Source: Thiogranum sp.
GTDB taxonomy: Bacteria > Pseudomonadota > Gammaproteobacteria > DSM-19610
NCBI GenBank assembly: GCA_024102665.1
Contig: JAGFJP010000073.1
Location: 36,725-100,724 of the forward strand
Length of the DNA: 64,000 nucleotides
Direction: 5' to 3'
The notes beneath the pieces are model-generated. The model ran no database searches, was not told where the DNA came from, and saw only the letters and a program-made list of their open reading frames with translations. The position numbers and the translations under genes were made by a program. Below are positions 1-8,870 of this stretch, piece by piece. Positions within the stretch are counted from its first letter, which is position 1. Every line of letters starts with the position of its first letter.

Positions 1-622
1 TCTGCTGCCCGTGCAAATACACGTGGCAACGCCCGGCGGCCAGCCAGCACCAGTCCAGCGCCACAGCGCCGAAACTGCGCTGCGACTGGTAAGGGGGATC
101 GGATGCCAGGCGGCTTGCGAGTTCGCGCGGCAGCCGTTTCAAATCAATCAGCGCAACGCCTTCGGACAATGGCGCCGCCGGGCGTGACGCCAGGCGTTGC
201 CCGTTCAGCCATGCGCCGTGGCCCCTGGCGGCGGCGAAACATTCCTTGCGGCTCGGGTCATAGACAACGCCCATGTGGATTTCCCCGCCACGCAACAGCG
301 CTACCGAAACGGCGTAGTAGGGCACCCCCAGGGAAAAGTTGCTGGTGCCGTCGACAGGATCGATACACCAGAGCCCCGTGTCCAGATGCCGCAGCGCCTG
401 TAATTGCGCGGCTTCATCCATTTCCTCACCGAGGATGTCGATCTCCGGCCAGCGATCGCGTAATGCGTTTGCGAGTGAATTCTGCATTATGACATCCGCT
501 TCGGTGAGGAGGCTGCCGTCCGTCTTGCGCGTGCCGCATTTGCAGCAAAAGCGTGAAGGTAGTTCTCTGTCGGCGATGTCGCGAACGATCGCAGCCAGTT
601 GTTCTGCGTTTTCGGGAAGCAT
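1..622 (-). CDS. Inositol monophosphatase / CysQ-family phosphatase (3' end cut by window edge)
   Basis: Translating the minus strand from an ATG at 620-622 gives an open frame of 207 codons that runs off the left edge. It has the metal-binding signature of the lithium-sensitive phosphatase family: KTDGSLLTEAD (residues 33-43), GEE near 66-68 and WCIDPVDGTSNF (85-96). The acidic residues of these motifs bind the Mg ions that drive hydrolysis of a phosphate monoester. The family covers inositol-1-phosphatase, fructose-1,6-bisphosphatase type IV and 3'(2'),5'-bisphosphate nucleotidase (CysQ), and the visible part does not separate them. It should be a cytosolic enzyme. It is divergent from the methyltransferase at 682, with 59 bp between them. 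Confidence 0.85.
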   Translation of the reverse strand, partial: MLPENAEQLAAIVRDIADRELPSRFCCKCGTRKTDGSLLTEADVIMQNSLANALRDRWPEIDILGEEMDEAAQLQALRHLDTGLWCIDPVDGTSNFSLGVPYYAVSVALLRGGEIHMGVVYDPSRKECFAAARGHGAWLNGQRLASRPAAPLSEGVALIDLKRLPRELASRLASDPPYQSQRSFGAVALDWCWLAAGRCHVYLHGQQ

Positions 623-681
623 TGGCGAGGTCTACTTGGTATCATCAGCACATCGTTAATATTGTGGCACAAAGGACCTGT

Positions 682-1539
682 ATGGGCATAAAGAAAACAC
701 GGCAGAAAAGCTCCGCAAAAGCGCTGAAGGGAAAGAACCGCGGCAAACCGCGCAAGGCGGACACCGCCGACCGCCACCTGCTCTACGAACAGTCAGTCCA
801 GGCCACCGAATTCGAGTACGAATTCATCGATACCAACTTCCGACGCCTGCGCGGCCGCGACGCAACACGTTTGCGCGAGGATTTTTGCGGCACTGCGCAA
901 ATGTGCTGTGAATGGGTGCGCGGGCGGGCGGAGAATCACGCAATCGGCGTCGACTTCGATCCCGAAGTGCTCGACTGGAGCCGCGAACATCATATCGCCG
1001 CGCTGAAGCCCAAACAGAAATCGCGCGTGACGCTGCTGCAGGAAGACGTGCGGGCGGTGACAACCGATCCCGCGGATATCATTGTTGCGATGAATTTCAG
1101 CTGGCAGATATTCAAGGAACGCGACAGCCTGCGCGATTACTTCGCGTCGGTGCGCGAGGGACTGGTGGATGACGGCGTGTTTTTCCTGGATATTTTCGGC
1201 GGCTATGACGCGTGCCGGGAACTGGAAGAGAAAACCCGCCACAAGGGTTTTACCTATGTATGGGACCAGGCGAGCTTCGATCCGGTCACCGCGAACCTGG
1301 TGTGCCACATTCACTTTCACTTCAGCGACGGCTCGAAAATCAAAAAGGCTTTTACCTACGACTGGCGGCTGTGGACGATTCCCGAGGTGAGAGAGATTCT
1401 GCTGGAAGCCGGTTTTTCCAACGTCACCGTTTACTGGCAGGGCTGGGATGAAGACGACGAACCCAGCGGCGAGTTTCTGCCGGCCACCCACGGCGAGGCG
1501 GACCCGGCCTGGATCTGCATGATCAGCGCGGAAAAATAA
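682..1539 (+). CDS. Class I SAM-dependent methyltransferase
   Basis: This 285-residue protein has a basic, Lys/Arg-rich N-terminal tail (about residues 1-28) followed by a Rossmann-type methyltransferase fold. DFCGTA (67-72) is the SAM-binding motif I, GVDFDP (89-94) is the acidic motif II that holds the ribose, and a following strand reads DIIVAMNFSWQIF. I chose the ATG at 682 rather than the longer frame from 553 because AAAGGA lies at 671-676 and because the longer frame would run into the divergent phosphatase gene. The substrate is unknown. The family includes small-molecule and protein methyltransferases, and nothing next to it points to a pathway. Confidence 0.85.
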   Translation: MGIKKTRQKSSAKALKGKNRGKPRKADTADRHLLYEQSVQATEFEYEFIDTNFRRLRGRDATRLREDFCGTAQMCCEWVRGRAENHAIGVDFDPEVLDWSREHHIAALKPKQKSRVTLLQEDVRAVTTDPADIIVAMNFSWQIFKERDSLRDYFASVREGLVDDGVFFLDIFGGYDACRELEEKTRHKGFTYVWDQASFDPVTANLVCHIHFHFSDGSKIKKAFTYDWRLWTIPEVREILLEAGFSNVTVYWQGWDEDDEPSGEFLPATHGEADPAWICMISAEK

Positions 1540-1708
1540 GCGCCGGCAGCACTCCGCAGCAGAGCTGTCTGCCGCGATAACGCAGGGGCGCAGAGACGGC
1601 AAAAATCATTGCATTGCGCGGTTCCCGCAACTCATTGTTTATATTGATGGTCACGGCGTCGCCGCAGCGCCATTAGCGGCTTTACGCTCTTTCATGCCAT
1701 CCGGGCAG

Positions 1709-1737
1709 TTGACAAACCAACTGGTATGTCATAGAAA
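1709..1737 (+). promoter_or_regulatory. Probable sigma-70 promoter of the tusA-like gene
   Basis: A perfect TTGACA (-35, 1709-1714) is followed after 17 bp by TAGAAA (1732-1737), a 4/6 match to the -10 consensus. It lies about 30 bp ahead of the start codon at 1770, and AAAGGAG precedes that start. Confidence 0.5.
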
Positions 1738-1769
1738 GTAAACGTTCACTAACATAAAGGAGACAACCC

Positions 1770-2000
1770 ATGGCTGAATTCGACCTTGAACTTGACGCCC
1801 GCGGATTGAACTGTCCGTTACCGATCCTCAGGGCGAAAAAGAGCATCCAGCAACTGAACCCCGGGCAGGTGCTCAAAGTCGTTGCGACAGATCCCGGCTC
1901 CGTGAAGGACTTCGAGGCATTCTGCAAGCAAACCGGCAACAGCTTGCTGGCTTCCTCCCAGCAGGGTGGCGAATACCATTTCAATATTCAGAAGGGCTGA
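1770..2000 (+). CDS. TusA/SirA/YedF-family sulfur carrier protein
   Basis: A 76-residue protein with the hallmark of the TusA family, a Cys-Pro-x-Pro motif inside LDARGLNCPLPILRAKK (Cys15). In this family the cysteine carries a persulfide and passes sulfane sulfur to partners in tRNA thiolation, cofactor synthesis or dissimilatory sulfur oxidation. Length and motif fit a complete member, and AAAGGAG sits just upstream. It is not next to rhd, dsrE or hdr genes, so a direct role in sulfur oxidation cannot be claimed, although soxXA occurs elsewhere in the window. A TetR regulator follows after 85 bp on the same strand. Confidence 0.88.
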   Translation: MAEFDLELDARGLNCPLPILRAKKSIQQLNPGQVLKVVATDPGSVKDFEAFCKQTGNSLLASSQQGGEYHFNIQKG

Positions 2001-2085
2001 CGTCGCGGCCGGGTCGCGCGGGCAGCGCAGCCGCGCGCCCCGGTGGGCCTGGGCAAACTGACGAAGCGTTCTATCGTGTCGTGAC

Positions 2086-2694
2086 ATGAGCAGACGACTC
2101 AAAGCCACCGAGCGGCGCGCAACCATACTCGCGGTGGCCAAGGTGCTGTTTTCCGACAAGGGTTATCATGGCGTTTCGGTCGACGAGATTGCCCGGCGCC
2201 TGGGCGTCAGTCCGGCGATTCTGTACCGGCATTTCCCTTCCAAGGAGGCGCTGTACGAAGAAGTCCTGAACGAAATCGCCTGCAAGCGGGAAAGCTACGT
2301 TGATGCGGTGGTCAACAGCGACGGCAGTTTCGATAATGTGCTGCGAAGCATTACGCGCATCTACGTCGACAGCGTATCCAAGGATCCGGATTACCTGCGC
2401 ATGGAACTGCAGAGCGCGCTGGAGGGCAGCTCTGCCACACGGGAGTTTTTCGAGAACCGCTGGCGTCCGTTCACCGATTTCATCGAGTACAGCGTCAAGG
2501 ATCTGCGTTCCCGGCAAGGTGTCGCCGCCGTCGATCCCCACGTCGCGGCGCTGATGTTCCAGGGCATGATCCGCGAGGCGCTGTACGCCAAATGCATCTA
2601 CCAGTCATCGCGATACCGTGATCTCGAGCTGCAGGAACTTGTCGACGCGCTGATCACCCTGTTTCTTGAAGCCATCGGCTACCAGGCCGGCTAG
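2086..2694 (+). CDS. TetR/AcrR-family transcriptional regulator
   Basis: A 202-residue protein with a TetR-type N-terminal DNA-binding domain. The helix-turn-helix is VSVDEIARRLGVSPAILYRH (about 30-49), followed by the usual FPSKEALY turn. The C-terminal two thirds form the ligand-binding and dimerisation part, which is too variable to name a ligand. It lies 85 bp after the tusA-like gene on the same strand and 139 bp before the L,D-transpeptidase gene. Its target is not evident, but self-regulation or control of the neighbour would be typical of the family. Confidence 0.88.
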   Translation: MSRRLKATERRATILAVAKVLFSDKGYHGVSVDEIARRLGVSPAILYRHFPSKEALYEEVLNEIACKRESYVDAVVNSDGSFDNVLRSITRIYVDSVSKDPDYLRMELQSALEGSSATREFFENRWRPFTDFIEYSVKDLRSRQGVAAVDPHVAALMFQGMIREALYAKCIYQSSRYRDLELQELVDALITLFLEAIGYQAG

Positions 2695-2833
2695 TCGTTT
2701 TTCGCGGTGCCGCGAATCCGCCTGCCCATGGCGCGAGTCATGCGTGTCCGGCCAGTGTCTATACTTTTAGCTGAAATACTGAAAATACAGTGCTCGAGTG
2801 TTGATATCGAGTGGTGTCGGAGAGAGAAGTAAC

Positions 2834-4555
2834 ATGTCAAGCCGCAAGCGCAGGGTTGCTCTGTGCCTGACTTCATTGGTTTTTCTGTTCAACCTGCATG
2901 GCGGACAGGCGCTGGCCGGGACACCGGACGACGCGGTGTTCGCGACCGCGGTTTCTACAGAACTGGAACGCGCGCTTGCCTCCCGCAACCTGCCGGGCAT
3001 CCGCGCGCTTCTAGAGCCTGTCACGCTGGACGCCTTTTATCGCGAGCGCGGCTACCAGCCTGCCTGGAGCACCGCGCAAGGAATTCACCCTAACACGCAG
3101 CGCTGGCTCGCCATTCTGGATGACGGCGGCCAACGGCGCGTGCGCGACGCGGTGCCGCACCGCGATGCGATTGACCGGTTGTTGACTGCGTCGGAACCGC
3201 GCGAATTCGCCGTGCTTGACCTGTTGTTGAGCGATACCTTTCTGCACTACGTCCGCGTAAACGCGCAACCGCTGTTCAACCCGGCAGCATTGCACGACGA
3301 ATGGTATTTGCCGCACCCGTTCATCGATGCCGCGCAGGTGCTGCAATCTGCATTGCAGTCCGGCGCGTTTGCCGCGGCGATCGCTGCGCTTGAACCGCCG
3401 CATGACGGATATCGACGCTTGCGCGAGCGGCTGGCGGACTACCTGGACATACAGGCGCGCGGTGGCTGGGCGCCGTTCCGGACGCACGGACCGCGACTTG
3501 AACCCGGTGTGCAGGACGATGAAATTGCGGTGCTGCGCGAATTGCTGACAGTGACCGGGGACCTGCCGGATTCCGCGCCCGGAAGCACATTGTACGACGC
3601 CGCGCTGGAGCAGGCCGTGCGTCGTTTCCAGAGGCGCCACGGACTGCTGGTTGACGGCATTGTCGGCAAGGCGACGCGGGCCGCACTCGCGGTTCCCGTG
3701 GAAAGGCGCATCGAACAACTGCGTATCAATCTGGAACGCTGGCGCTGGTTGCCCCGGGACTTCGGCGAGCGCTATATCACTGTCAACAGCGCAGGCTTTG
3801 ACCTGCAGGCGCATGAGGGTGACAGCGATCCCCTGACCATGCGCGTCATCGTCGGCAAGACGGACCGGGAAACGCCGGTGTTCATGGCGAACATGCGCTA
3901 CCTTGTGGTGAATCCCTACTGGCAGGTGCCGGACAAGATTGCAAAGCGCGACCTGATTCCCGAGATTCTGCGCGACCAGGACTATTTCGCCCGCCAGGGC
4001 ATCCGCGTGCTCACCGGTTGGGGCCCGGATGCGGTGGAAGTGGATGCGACACAGATCGGCTGGCAGGACTATCTCGGCGATGGGGAGTATCTGCCGTTCC
4101 GCCTGCGCCAGGATCCGGGGCCGCGCAACAGCCTCGGGCGCGTCAAGTTCATGATGCCCAACCTGCACAGCGTCTACCTGCACGACACACCGGCCCGGCA
4201 TTTGTTCGACAGGCCGGTGCGGGCGTTCAGTTCCGGGTGCATCCGTGTGGAAAAGCCGCTGGCGCTGGCCGAGTATGCGCTGAACGGTGACCGCCAGGCG
4301 CGGCAGTCTCTCGCGCAGCTGCTGGTGTCGGGAGAAACCGGAACCCTGTCCTTGCCGGAGCCGGTTCCTGTGTACCTGCTATACCACACCGCATGGGTGG
4401 ATAAGGAAGGCGTGCTGCACTTTCGTGCCGACATCTACGGCCGCGACACCCGGTTGCGGGCGGCACTGCCCGCGCTGGCACCGGCGCACACGGCAGCGCG
4501 AAGCGCCGAAAAAGCGCCGCAAACGAGCGCGGTGAGTCTGGCCCAAGAGCCTTGA
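2834..4555 (+). CDS. ldtD: L,D-transpeptidase of the YcbB/LdtD type
   Basis: This 573-residue exported protein probably makes 3-3 (meso-DAP to meso-DAP) crosslinks in peptidoglycan. A Sec signal peptide occupies residues 1-28 (RKRRVALCLTSLVFLF...GQALA). A peptidoglycan-binding module lies near 232-285 (FQRRHGLLVDGIVGKATRAA), and the YkuD catalytic domain follows with its conserved His in HDTP (residue 450) and the SSGCIRV motif whose Cys469 is the nucleophile. The start at 2834 was chosen for the GGAGAGAGAAG ribosome site directly upstream and for the signal peptide. The next gene encodes a MepK-like endopeptidase, the same gene order as E. coli ycbB-ycbK. In E. coli MepK cleaves the crosslinks that LdtD makes. 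Confidence 0.9.
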   Translation: MSSRKRRVALCLTSLVFLFNLHGGQALAGTPDDAVFATAVSTELERALASRNLPGIRALLEPVTLDAFYRERGYQPAWSTAQGIHPNTQRWLAILDDGGQRRVRDAVPHRDAIDRLLTASEPREFAVLDLLLSDTFLHYVRVNAQPLFNPAALHDEWYLPHPFIDAAQVLQSALQSGAFAAAIAALEPPHDGYRRLRERLADYLDIQARGGWAPFRTHGPRLEPGVQDDEIAVLRELLTVTGDLPDSAPGSTLYDAALEQAVRRFQRRHGLLVDGIVGKATRAALAVPVERRIEQLRINLERWRWLPRDFGERYITVNSAGFDLQAHEGDSDPLTMRVIVGKTDRETPVFMANMRYLVVNPYWQVPDKIAKRDLIPEILRDQDYFARQGIRVLTGWGPDAVEVDATQIGWQDYLGDGEYLPFRLRQDPGPRNSLGRVKFMMPNLHSVYLHDTPARHLFDRPVRAFSSGCIRVEKPLALAEYALNGDRQARQSLAQLLVSGETGTLSLPEPVPVYLLYHTAWVDKEGVLHFRADIYGRDTRLRAALPALAPAHTAARSAEKAPQTSAVSLAQEP

Positions 4556-4612
4556 TTTTAAAGTGATCAGAGCTAATCCTATGATAATACTGGTAATCTG
4601 CTGAAGCTTCGG

Positions 4613-4618
4613 TATAAT
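4613..4618 (+). promoter_or_regulatory. Consensus -10 box upstream of mepK-like gene
   Basis: A perfect TATAAT lies 47 bp ahead of the start codon at 4666, in the 110-bp gap after the L,D-transpeptidase gene. No good -35 sequence is visible at the expected distance. It suggests that the second gene can also be transcribed on its own. Confidence 0.4.
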
Positions 4619-4665
4619 TCCCGGCCAATGCCTGGTTGGCACAGGCAATGCATTGAAAGGGAATT

Positions 4666-5229
4666 ATGAAGCATAAAGATCAGACCCCGGTTCTAAAACC
4701 GACACGACGCCGGTTCCTGCAAACCTGTTTAGGTACGACCGCGGCCCTGGCCAGTTCCGGCCTGTGGGCTTCAGTGCACCGCGCTCCGGAACGCATCCTG
4801 ACCCTGAAGAATCTTCACACCGGCGAATCCCTGCACGCCACCTACTGGGCCGAGGGCCAGTATCTGAAAGACGAACTCAGGGCGGTGAACAAGGTGTTGC
4901 GCGATCATCGTTCCGGCGACGTGCACGCCATGGACACGCAGCTGCTGGATCAGCTTTACCTGTTGCAGCAGTCGGTCGGCGTGGGCGGCGCCTTTCATGT
5001 CATTTCCGGCTACCGATCGCCGGCCAGCAATGCCAGGCTGCGCAACAACAGCAACGGCGTCGCCAAAAAGAGCCTGCATATGCTGGGCAAGGCGATCGAC
5101 ATCCGTTTGCCGGGCTGCAAGCTCGACAAGCTGCACAAGGCGGCGCTGGCAATGCAGGCAGGCGGTGTCGGTTATTACCCCGAATCCGGTTTTATCCACA
5201 TCGACACCGGCCGCGTGCGCCGCTGGTAG
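4666..5229 (+). CDS. mepK: MepK/YcbK-like murein endopeptidase (DUF882, peptidase M15A)
   Basis: A 187-residue protein with a twin-arginine signal (TRRRFLQTCLG, residues 13-23), as in E. coli YcbK. The mature part is an M15A zinc peptidase fold: SGYRSPASNARL, then SLHMLGKAIDI with His138 and Asp145, and FIHIDTG with His178, which together give the HxxxxxxD...HxD zinc site. The E. coli protein cuts 3-3 and D,D crosslinks of peptidoglycan in the periplasm. AAAGGG precedes the start codon. It stands 110 bp downstream of the L,D-transpeptidase gene, so this pair probably couples making and breaking of 3-3 crosslinks. Confidence 0.88.
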   Translation: MKHKDQTPVLKPTRRRFLQTCLGTTAALASSGLWASVHRAPERILTLKNLHTGESLHATYWAEGQYLKDELRAVNKVLRDHRSGDVHAMDTQLLDQLYLLQQSVGVGGAFHVISGYRSPASNARLRNNSNGVAKKSLHMLGKAIDIRLPGCKLDKLHKAALAMQAGGVGYYPESGFIHIDTGRVRRW

Positions 5230-5264
5230 CACCCGCCGCGCCATGCGCCGCGTTCCCGTGCCCG

Positions 5265-5807
5265 CTATTGACTGATACGGTACGCGCCGGGTTCGAGATC
5301 CCCCAGCTCCCAGTCACCGACCCGGTAACGGATCAGGCGCAGCGTCGGGTATCCGATGTGCGCCGTCATGCGCCGCACCTGGCGATTGCGGCCTTCGCTG
5401 ATAGTCAGATCGAGCCAGCTGGTCGGGATGCTTTTGCGCCGGCGGATCGGGGGATCGCGCTCGGCAATGTCGGGGGCCTCGATGCGGGCAACCCTGGCAG
5501 GGCGTGTCCGGCCGTCTTTCAAGCGCACGCCGCGCCGCAAAGGTTCGAGTTCCTGATCGGTGGGGACCCCCTCCACCTGCACCCAGTAGCCCTTTGACTT
5601 GCCGTAACGCGGATTGGATATGCGTTGCTGCAGCCCGCCGTCGTCGGTGAGCACCAGCAGGCCTTCGCTGTCGTAGTCCAGGCGGCCGGCGGCGTAGACG
5701 TTCGGAATATCGATGTAATCGGCCAGCGTCTTTTTGTCGCTTTCACTGGTGAACTGCGACAGCACCTGGAACGGTTTGTGAAACAGTACGATCACGGTCG
5801 CCGCCAT
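5265..5807 (-). CDS. rluE: rRNA pseudouridine synthase, RluE-like (RsuA/RluB/E family)
   Basis: A 180-residue enzyme of the RsuA family without an S4 domain. The catalytic motif is GRLDYDSEGLLVLTDDG with Asp44 as the essential residue. KGYWVQVEG and the C-terminal ISEGRNRQVRRM complete the family signature. E. coli RluE converts U2457 of 23S rRNA to pseudouridine. The short form that lacks S4, and the overall size, fit RluE best. The frame is open further upstream, but the ATG at 5805-5807 starts exactly at the conserved IVLFHKPFQVLSQFT segment, and an earlier start would overlap lon. It lies 46 bp after lon on the same strand and may be cotranscribed. Confidence 0.85.
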   Translation of the reverse strand: MAATVIVLFHKPFQVLSQFTSESDKKTLADYIDIPNVYAAGRLDYDSEGLLVLTDDGGLQQRISNPRYGKSKGYWVQVEGVPTDQELEPLRRGVRLKDGRTRPARVARIEAPDIAERDPPIRRRKSIPTSWLDLTISEGRNRQVRRMTAHIGYPTLRLIRYRVGDWELGDLEPGAYRISQ

Positions 5808-5853
5808 CCAGCGCGGCGGCGCAACGATGCCCTGAACCGGGAGCGCTTTTCGC

Positions 5854-8283
5854 TCACCGTCTTTTGCGTGTCGCGGGCTTGTCGAACAACAACGGCACCA
5901 GGTCGGGGAACTGCGTGGCGAAGTGCACCGTGACACCTTCGCGGATATAGTCCGGAATTTCCTCGAAGTCGCCGCGATTGGCTTCCGGCAGAATCAGTTC
6001 GCGGATGTTGGCGCGCCGCGCCGCGATCACTTTTTCGCGGATACCGCCCACCGGCAACACCTGTCCGGTAAGCGTGAGTTCGCCGGTCATGGCCAGCGTG
6101 CGCAGCGGGCGCCGTTGTCTGGCGAGCGACAGCAATGCGCTGGCCATGGTGATGCCGGCGCTGGGACCGTCCTTGGGCGTGGCGCCTGCGGGCACGTGCA
6201 GATGGATCAGCGAATTCTCGAAGAAGTCAGGGGAAGTGCCCCAGCGTTCGGCGTTGGCGAGAATATAGCTGTAGGCAATCTCGGCCGATTCGCGCATCAC
6301 GTCGCCGAGCTGGCCGGTGAGCTTGAATCCGCGGCTGAAACTGTGAATGCGCGTGGCTTCGATGCTCAGCGTCGCGCCGCCCATCGCTGTCCATGCCAGC
6401 CCGGTGATGACGCCGATGCCGGACAAACGCTTTTCCTTGACGAACACCGGCTTGCCCAGATACGACTCGATATCGCCGGCGCGCACATGAATCGGCGTCT
6501 TTTCGCCCTTGAGAATTTTTATCACGGCCTTGCGCGCAATGGTGCCCAGGTATTTTTCCAGACGTCGCACACCGGCCTCGCGGGCATACTCTTCGACGAT
6601 TTTGCGCAACGCGGCCTTGTCGATGCGCAACTGGCCGCGCGCCTTCAGGCCGTTACGCTCCAGCTGCCGCGGCAACAGGTGGTTTTTCGCGATTTCCATT
6701 TTTTCGCTGGCCAGGTAGCCGGAAAGCTGGATGACTTCCATGCGATCCAGCAACGGCGCCGGAATGGTGTCGAGCTGGTTGGCGGTGCAGATAAACAGTG
6801 TCTTCGACAGGTCGAACGGCACGTCCAGGTAATGGTCGAGAAAATCCACGTTCTGCTCGGGGTCGAGCACCTCCAGCAGGGCGGATGCCGGATCGCCCTG
6901 GTAGGATGCGCCGACCTTGTCGATTTCATCGAGCATGATCACCGGGTTCGCGGACTGGGTGTCCTTGATGGCGCGGATGAATTTGCCCGGCATGGCGCCG
7001 ACGTAGGTGCGGCGGTGGCCCTTGATCTCGGCCTCGTCGCGCATGCCGCCCAGCGAGAAGCGGAAGAACTTGCGCCCCAGTGAACGGGCGATGGAACGTC
7101 CCAGCGAAGTCTTGCCGACGCCCGGCGGTCCGACGAACAGGATAATGGAACCCGATACCTCGCCTTTCATGATGCCGACGCCGATGAATTCCAGGATGCG
7201 CTGCTTGATGTCCGCCAGCCCGTCGTGGTCTTCGTCAAGGATGATTCTGGCGGCGTCCAGGTCGAGCTGGTCATCCGTGTAGCGTCCCCACGGCAGCTGG
7301 GTCAGCCAGTCGAGGTAGTTGCGCGTGGTGGCGTATTCCGGCGAACCGGTTTCCAGCACCGAGAATTTCTCCATCTCCTCGTCGATGCGTTTCATCGCAA
7401 CGTCAGGCACCACCAGCGTTTCCAGGCGTTCCCTGAACTTGTCGGCTTCCGCGGTGCGGTCATCCTTGGAGATGCCGAGTTCTTTCTGGATCACCTTCAT
7501 CTGTTCGCGCAGGATCATCTCGCGCTGGTGTTCCTGCATTTCGTCCTCGACGCGCTTGCGGATATGCGCCTGCGCCTTGGCGACTTCCAGTTCCTTGTTG
7601 ATCAGCACGTGCACGCGCTTCATGCGGGTTAGCAGGTCGAGCGCTTCCAGCACTTCCTGCTGCTCGTGTTTGGCCGAGGTGGTGAGGCTGGCGGCGAAGT
7701 CGGCGAGGTGCGAGGGGTCGTTGGGATGGAAGTGCTCGAGGAACATCTTGAATTCCTCGCCATACAGCGGATTCAGCGGTATCAGTTCCTTGATGGTGTT
7801 GATCACGGCGATGGCATAGGCCTTGATCTCCGGAATTTCCTCGTAGCGCTTCTCCGGCAGGTATTCCACCCGCGCCGTGAACGGCGGCGCTTCGCTCAGC
7901 CATTCAGTGACGCGGAAACGTTCCACGCCTTCCATCAGCACCTGCATGCGCCCGTCCATGCTGCCGACGCGGTGGATGCGGCAGGCGGTGCCCATTTGAT
8001 AAAAATTTTCGATAGTGGCGAGTTCGGCGCGGCTGGCGTCGGCCAGCAACAGCCCGATGATATTGTTCGAGCTCTCCTGGGCGACCTTCAGCGTTTCGCC
8101 CCAGCGATCGGGGTCCACCAGCAGCGGAATCGCCTGGCCCGGGAAGAACGGCCGTTCGGACTGCGGCAGAACCGGTATGGTAACCGGCAGGATATCCCGG
8201 GCGCGCACCAGCTCGGAGCTGCTGCCCGCGTCCGCGTCGCGCTGATCGTCCCTGTCTTCTATGTCCATGGATTTTTTCGCCAC
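5854..8283 (-). CDS. lon: ATP-dependent Lon protease
   Basis: An 809-residue protein with the full LonA layout. The N-terminal substrate-recognition domain spans about residues 30-230, and a coiled linker ([19 protein letters not shown]) follows. The AAA+ module has Walker A GPPGVGKT near 379-386, then [19 protein letters not shown] and the Walker B region VIMLDEIDK. The C-terminal protease domain has the Ser-Lys dyad in PKDGPSAG (Ser708) and EKVIAARR (Lys751). It degrades misfolded and regulatory proteins in the cytosol. The frame opens with GTG at 8281-8283. An ATG five codons later (8266-8268) is an equally possible start, since neither has a clear ribosome site. The upstream region carries DnaA-box-like repeats. 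Confidence 0.95.
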   Translation of the reverse strand: MAKKSMDIEDRDDQRDADAGSSSELVRARDILPVTIPVLPQSERPFFPGQAIPLLVDPDRWGETLKVAQESSNNIIGLLLADASRAELATIENFYQMGTACRIHRVGSMDGRMQVLMEGVERFRVTEWLSEAPPFTARVEYLPEKRYEEIPEIKAYAIAVINTIKELIPLNPLYGEEFKMFLEHFHPNDPSHLADFAASLTTSAKHEQQEVLEALDLLTRMKRVHVLINKELEVAKAQAHIRKRVEDEMQEHQREMILREQMKVIQKELGISKDDRTAEADKFRERLETLVVPDVAMKRIDEEMEKFSVLETGSPEYATTRNYLDWLTQLPWGRYTDDQLDLDAARIILDEDHDGLADIKQRILEFIGVGIMKGEVSGSIILFVGPPGVGKTSLGRSIARSLGRKFFRFSLGGMRDEAEIKGHRRTYVGAMPGKFIRAIKDTQSANPVIMLDEIDKVGASYQGDPASALLEVLDPEQNVDFLDHYLDVPFDLSKTLFICTANQLDTIPAPLLDRMEVIQLSGYLASEKMEIAKNHLLPRQLERNGLKARGQLRIDKAALRKIVEEYAREAGVRRLEKYLGTIARKAVIKILKGEKTPIHVRAGDIESYLGKPVFVKEKRLSGIGVITGLAWTAMGGATLSIEATRIHSFSRGFKLTGQLGDVMRESAEIAYSYILANAERWGTSPDFFENSLIHLHVPAGATPKDGPSAGITMASALLSLARQRRPLRTLAMTGELTLTGQVLPVGGIREKVIAARRANIRELILPEANRGDFEEIPDYIREGVTVHFATQFPDLVPLLFDKPATRKRR

Positions 8284-8363
8284 TATTGAAATGTGCCCAC
8301 TGAAATGCTGCGCTATGGTAGAGAATTCAGGGCGGGGATGGAACTGCGCTCAGCGCGCGACGC

Positions 8364-8398
8364 TTATCCACAATAGTTGTGGATATCTTTGTGGATGA
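8364..8398. promoter_or_regulatory. Cluster of three DnaA-box-like motifs
   Basis: TTATCCACA (8364-8372) is an exact E. coli R1/R4-type DnaA box. TGTGGATAT (8378-8386) and TGTGGATGA (8390-8398) are inverted copies with one and two changes. The first two form a perfect 9-bp inverted repeat (8365-8373 with 8377-8385) around a 3-bp centre. The cluster sits about 80 bp upstream of lon. It might be a DnaA-dependent control site, a titration site, or simply an operator for another protein. Confidence 0.5.
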
Positions 8399-8683
8399 AG
8401 GCTGGCTAGACAGCGGAAAACCACGTGGGCACAAGGATTTCATTAAAACGGTTATTTTTGCAGCAAATGGCGTATCGTATTTTTAATCAGTGAGATAAGG
8501 CGCTTTTTTCGATCGCGAGTGAAATCGTCAGCGCTTTGCCCGGTAATTTTCTTACCCTTCTGTTACGCCTGTGTATAAGCGCCGGTCCCGGGAATCGCGT
8601 TGGCGGCGAAAGTCAATACCCTCGCCCTGGAAAATCTGCCTTGAAAAGCCTGTTTCCGGGTCGTGTTTATCGCGCGTGCAGCA

Positions 8684-8703
8684 CTGCCGCAGCGCTGCGG
8701 CAG
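8684..8703. repeat. Perfect 20-bp palindrome
   Basis: CTGCCGCAGCGCTGCGGCAG equals its own reverse complement over 20 bp with no spacer, and pairing stops outside it. It lies about 170 bp ahead of the BufC-like gene. It could be a protein binding site or a strong cruciform or hairpin sequence. No T-run follows, so a terminator is unlikely. Confidence 0.6.
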
Positions 8704-8735
8704 CATTCCCGCAATGGTCTTCTATACTGAGACTT

Positions 8736-8765
8736 TCCGTAATCGGCTGATGGCTTCATTACGGA
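8736..8765 (+). promoter_or_regulatory. Inverted repeat upstream of the BufC-like gene
   Basis: TCCGTAAT (8736-8743) and ATTACGGA (8758-8765) are perfect inverted copies separated by 14 bp. Their centres lie two helical turns apart, which fits an operator for a dimeric regulator better than a terminator. No regulator can be named. Confidence 0.35.
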
Positions 8766-8870
8766 TCGGTACCCCTCAGGGTCCAGCATTGCCGGTGACA
8801 ACCGGTGGTCCCTGAATGTCTCGCAATGACCCGGTCAGGAATCTCAAAAGAAAACGGGGGGAAACATCTC

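Larger units (their letters stand above)
8284..8870. other. 587-bp divergent intergenic region between lon and the BufC-like gene
   Basis: I see no convincing gene here. A 64-codon frame at 8536-8730 lacks a ribosome site and any recognisable motif. The region is less GC-rich than its flanks in places, for example the A/T-rich stretch near 8440-8500. It holds an inverted pair of DnaA-box-like sites plus a third one (8364-8398), a perfect 20-bp palindrome (8684-8703), and an 8-bp inverted repeat (8736-8743 with 8758-8765). It must contain the promoters of both flanking genes. Confidence 0.6.

Noticed and set aside
4637..4652. Sigma-54-like sequence TGGCAC-N5-ATGCA before the mepK-like gene
   Set aside because: The predicted transcript start would lie only 3-4 bases from the start codon, behind the ribosome site, so it would not work. 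It also overlaps a local inverted repeat that explains it as well.
8536..8730. 64-codon frame in the lon upstream region
   Set aside because: It has no ribosome site and no recognisable motif, and it runs through the 20-bp palindrome.
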